Of a DNA stretch of 13,165 nucleotides, positions 11,607-13,165 are shown in pieces (position 1 is the stretch's first letter; every line of letters starts with the position of its first letter). The position numbers and the translations under genes were made by a program. The stretch comes from JAWLCG01 sp041687295 (lineage in GTDB: Bacteria > Planctomycetota > Phycisphaerae > SM23-33 > FEN-1343), in assembly GCA_041687295.1 (NCBI GenBank), contig JAWLCG010000108.1, positions 1 through 13,165 of the forward strand, written 5' to 3'. Under the pieces are notes generated by a model. That model saw only the letters and a list, made by a program, of their open reading frames with translations. It had not been told where the DNA came from and did no database searches.

Positions 11607-11741
11607 GGGTTTGGGGCCGAATTGGCCCGCGGGGAGGGGCGGGTCGCTGCTCAAGGCCCCCCGCCGGCTGGCCGATGGAAGCAATGCCAGGCCCCTGCGC
11701 GCCTGTCGTGGCTGGGGCAGGCCCGAAAGGATGCGTTGTCC

Positions 11742-12944
11742 ATGTTGCTGGCCAGTACCAAGCGTCTGCGGGTGGGAATGGTGACGGCGGTGCCCGTCCT
11801 GCATCCGCTGCGCTCCAGCACGCACCTGGTGCAGGCCGACGTGAGCCTCACGCCCGAGATGATCGGGCGGCTGGAGGAGCTGAAGGTCGCCCACGCGTGG
11901 ATCAAGCACCCGCTGCTCAAAGACCTCGACCCGCTGCTGCTGACCAAGGTGCCCGAGCAGCGGCGGAAGATCTACGACGCCCTGAAGGAGGGCTTCGACG
12001 ACCTGCAGCACCGCGTGATCACGACCCAGGACTACGGCTACTACCGCAACGTCATCGCCGGGCTGATCGACCAGCTGCTGGGGCGGAATGGCAAGGCCGG
12101 CGACCTGGCCGAGCGGCTCTTCAACGACGGCAACGAGCTGACCAGCCATTCGGCGAACGTGGCCTTCCTGGCCGTGACGGTGGGCATGCAGCTGGAGGGC
12201 TACATCATTCGCCAGCGGGGGCGCGTGCGGCTGATCGACGCGCGGGACCTGACGAGCCTCGGCGTCGGGGCCATGCTGCACGACATCGGCAAGCTGCAGC
12301 TGCCCCCCGACGTCCAGCGCCAGCACGCGCTGACGCCGAGGCCTCATGCCGCCTACCCCGACCACGTGCCCCAGGGCTTCGCCATGCTCCGCCACCGCAT
12401 CAACCCGGTGGCGACGACGGTGGCGCTGCACCACCACCAGCGGTGGGACGGCGCGGGCTGGCCGGACATGACCGCTCTGACCCAGGGCCGGCGCCGCGGC
12501 GGGCTCAGCGGCGCCCAGACGCACATCTTCGCCCGCATCGTGGCCGCCGCCAATGTCTTTGACAACCTGCTGAGCCCCGAGCCGGGCCAGACCCGACCCG
12601 CCGTCGCCGCGCTGAAGCTCATGCAGAGCGACCGCTACACCGGCGCGTTCGACCCGGTGGTGCTCGACGCGTTCCTCCGCTACGTGCCCCCCTTCCCCAC
12701 CGGCACGGAGGTGGTCCTCAGTACCGGCCAGGCCGCCGCCGTCGTCGAGCTCAACCCCGACGCCCCCTGCCGGCCTCGCGTCCGCCTGCTCGAGGACGAC
12801 CAGGCCGGCACCGACATCGACCTGGCCCAGACCCCCAGCCTCCACATCGCCCAGGCCCAGGGCCAGGACGTCCGCCCGTGGCTCTTCGACCTGCCCCCCA
12901 AAAGCCAGGCCCTCCAGGCCGCCCTGGCCGAGTCCATCGTGTAG
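11742..12944 (+). CDS. HD-GYP domain protein, probable c-di-GMP phosphodiesterase
   Basis: A protein of 400 residues. HD-GYP proteins hydrolyse cyclic di-GMP or related dinucleotides using a metal centre. Residues 1-100 form an N-terminal domain with LTPEMIGRLEELKVAHAWI, as often precedes HD-GYP. The HD ligands are H136 (TSHSANV), H180-D181 (MLHDIGK), H208 (YPDHVPQG), H231-H232 (HHHQRWDG) and D274 (AANVFDN). The GYP signature is present as G239-W240-P241 (RWDGAGWP), a Tyr-to-Trp change. There is no receiver domain, membrane segment or signal peptide, so input is probably through a partner or the N-terminal domain. ATG 11742 is used; a TTG at 11736 closer to AAAGGA (11726-11731) is an alternative. 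Activity with the changed GYP motif is uncertain. Confidence 0.85.
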   Translation: MLLASTKRLRVGMVTAVPVLHPLRSSTHLVQADVSLTPEMIGRLEELKVAHAWIKHPLLKDLDPLLLTKVPEQRRKIYDALKEGFDDLQHRVITTQDYGYYRNVIAGLIDQLLGRNGKAGDLAERLFNDGNELTSHSANVAFLAVTVGMQLEGYIIRQRGRVRLIDARDLTSLGVGAMLHDIGKLQLPPDVQRQHALTPRPHAAYPDHVPQGFAMLRHRINPVATTVALHHHQRWDGAGWPDMTALTQGRRRGGLSGAQTHIFARIVAAANVFDNLLSPEPGQTRPAVAALKLMQSDRYTGAFDPVVLDAFLRYVPPFPTGTEVVLSTGQAAAVVELNPDAPCRPRVRLLEDDQAGTDIDLAQTPSLHIAQAQGQDVRPWLFDLPPKSQALQAALAESIV

Positions 12945-12960
12945 ACGGCCCGGTGCCTCT

Positions 12961-12992
12961 CCATATAGCCCCGGGCATGCCCGGGGTCTTCG
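12961..12992 (+). repeat. CCATATAG-CCCCGGG palindrome family, copy 3
   Basis: Identical to the core of 7482-7516. It lies 17 bases after the HD-GYP stop and may end that transcript. The rest of 12945-13165 holds a further imperfect hairpin (GCGGCC/GGCCGC near 13023-13036) and the GTAGGGCACG pair, with no gene. Confidence 0.75.
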
Positions 12993-13066
12993 CAACGGAA
13001 GATGGGCCACAGAGCTGCCCATGCGGCCCTGGCCGCGCATGCAGACGACGAAGACGGGCCCCACAC

Positions 13067-13114
13067 GTAGGGCACGTAGGTTCGCGGAGCGTAGCGGAGC
13101 GGTTCTGCGTGCCG
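13067..13114 (+). repeat. GTAGGGYACGT family hairpin, copy 3
   Basis: Nearly identical to copy 2 (GTAGGGCACG start, CGTGCC end), in plus orientation. An inverted partner starts at 13146 and runs off the window. Confidence 0.75.
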
Positions 13115-13145
13115 CGAGGGCGCCTGGCGATTCAACAGGGGGTCC

Positions 13146-13165
13146 GCCATCGCGGCACGCGGAAC
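13146..13165 (-). repeat. GTAGGGYACGT family hairpin, copy 4, cut by the window edge
   Basis: The 20 bases are the complement of 4165-4184 except for one base (C for T in the CGTRCC arm). It is the inner end of another inverted pair with 13067-13114. Confidence 0.55.

Noticed and set aside
13021..13060. Hairpin GCGGCC/GGCCGC as a terminator for the HD-GYP gene
   Set aside because: The stem is short and imperfect with no T run. The closer palindrome at 12961-12992 is a better candidate, and neither can be confirmed.
11505..13064. Upstream extension of the minus-strand oxidoreductase frame to 13064
   Set aside because: The extension is antisense to the HD-GYP gene, and its protein has no family features. 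A good ribosome binding site fixes the start at 11504.

Overview
This is GC-rich bacterial DNA with a strong preference for G or C in the third codon position. It carries two type I sulfatases, two xylose-isomerase-like TIM-barrel sugar isomerases/epimerases, a Gfo/Idh/MocA oxidoreductase, an ECF sigma unit and an HD-GYP protein, with many hairpin repeats between genes. This combination suggests a planctomycete (Planctomycetota, perhaps Phycisphaerae-like). That placement is inferred from gene content and style; there is no phylogenetic marker to confirm it.

Layout. (1) 116-1992 (+): rlmN, then a TIM-barrel isomerase/epimerase joined by a 4-base ATGA overlap. (2) 2269-4127 (+): an ECF sigma factor, a putative membrane-anchored anti-sigma factor and a secreted DUF3106-like protein, probably one stress- or signal-responsive unit. 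(3) 4392-4667 (+): a 91-residue membrane protein with atypical codon use, embedded in repeats. (4) 4879-5709 (-) and 5904-7364 (+): a second TIM-barrel isomerase/epimerase and a sulfatase, divergently transcribed from back-to-back promoters. (5) 7645-8910 (-): a second sulfatase, convergent with the first. (6) 9099-10205 (-): bifunctional ribD. (7) 10392-11504 (-) and 11742-12944 (+): a Gfo/Idh/MocA oxidoreductase and an HD-GYP phosphodiesterase, divergent. No tRNA, rRNA, CRISPR array, transposase or integrase was seen.

The sulfatases, TIM-barrel enzymes and oxidoreductase fit catabolism of sulfated or modified sugars. Both sulfatases appear to lack signal peptides, so they would act on small sulfated substrates inside the cell. 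The rest is housekeeping (rlmN, ribD) and signalling (ECF unit, HD-GYP).

The least ordinary feature is the intergenic DNA. It is almost filled with at least eight families of short hairpin repeats. Many begin with GTAG, and one has GGAG, like the heads of REP elements mobilised by REP-associated tyrosine transposases (RAYTs). In four of nine transcription-unit ends (4127, 4879, 7645, 9099) the TAG stop codon is itself part of the GTAG head, and in two more the head begins 3-4 bases after the stop. Two genes (rlmN and the sigma factor) also seem to need the rare start codons ATT and ATC. No clearly new multi-gene system is visible; these sequence-level patterns are the best leads.
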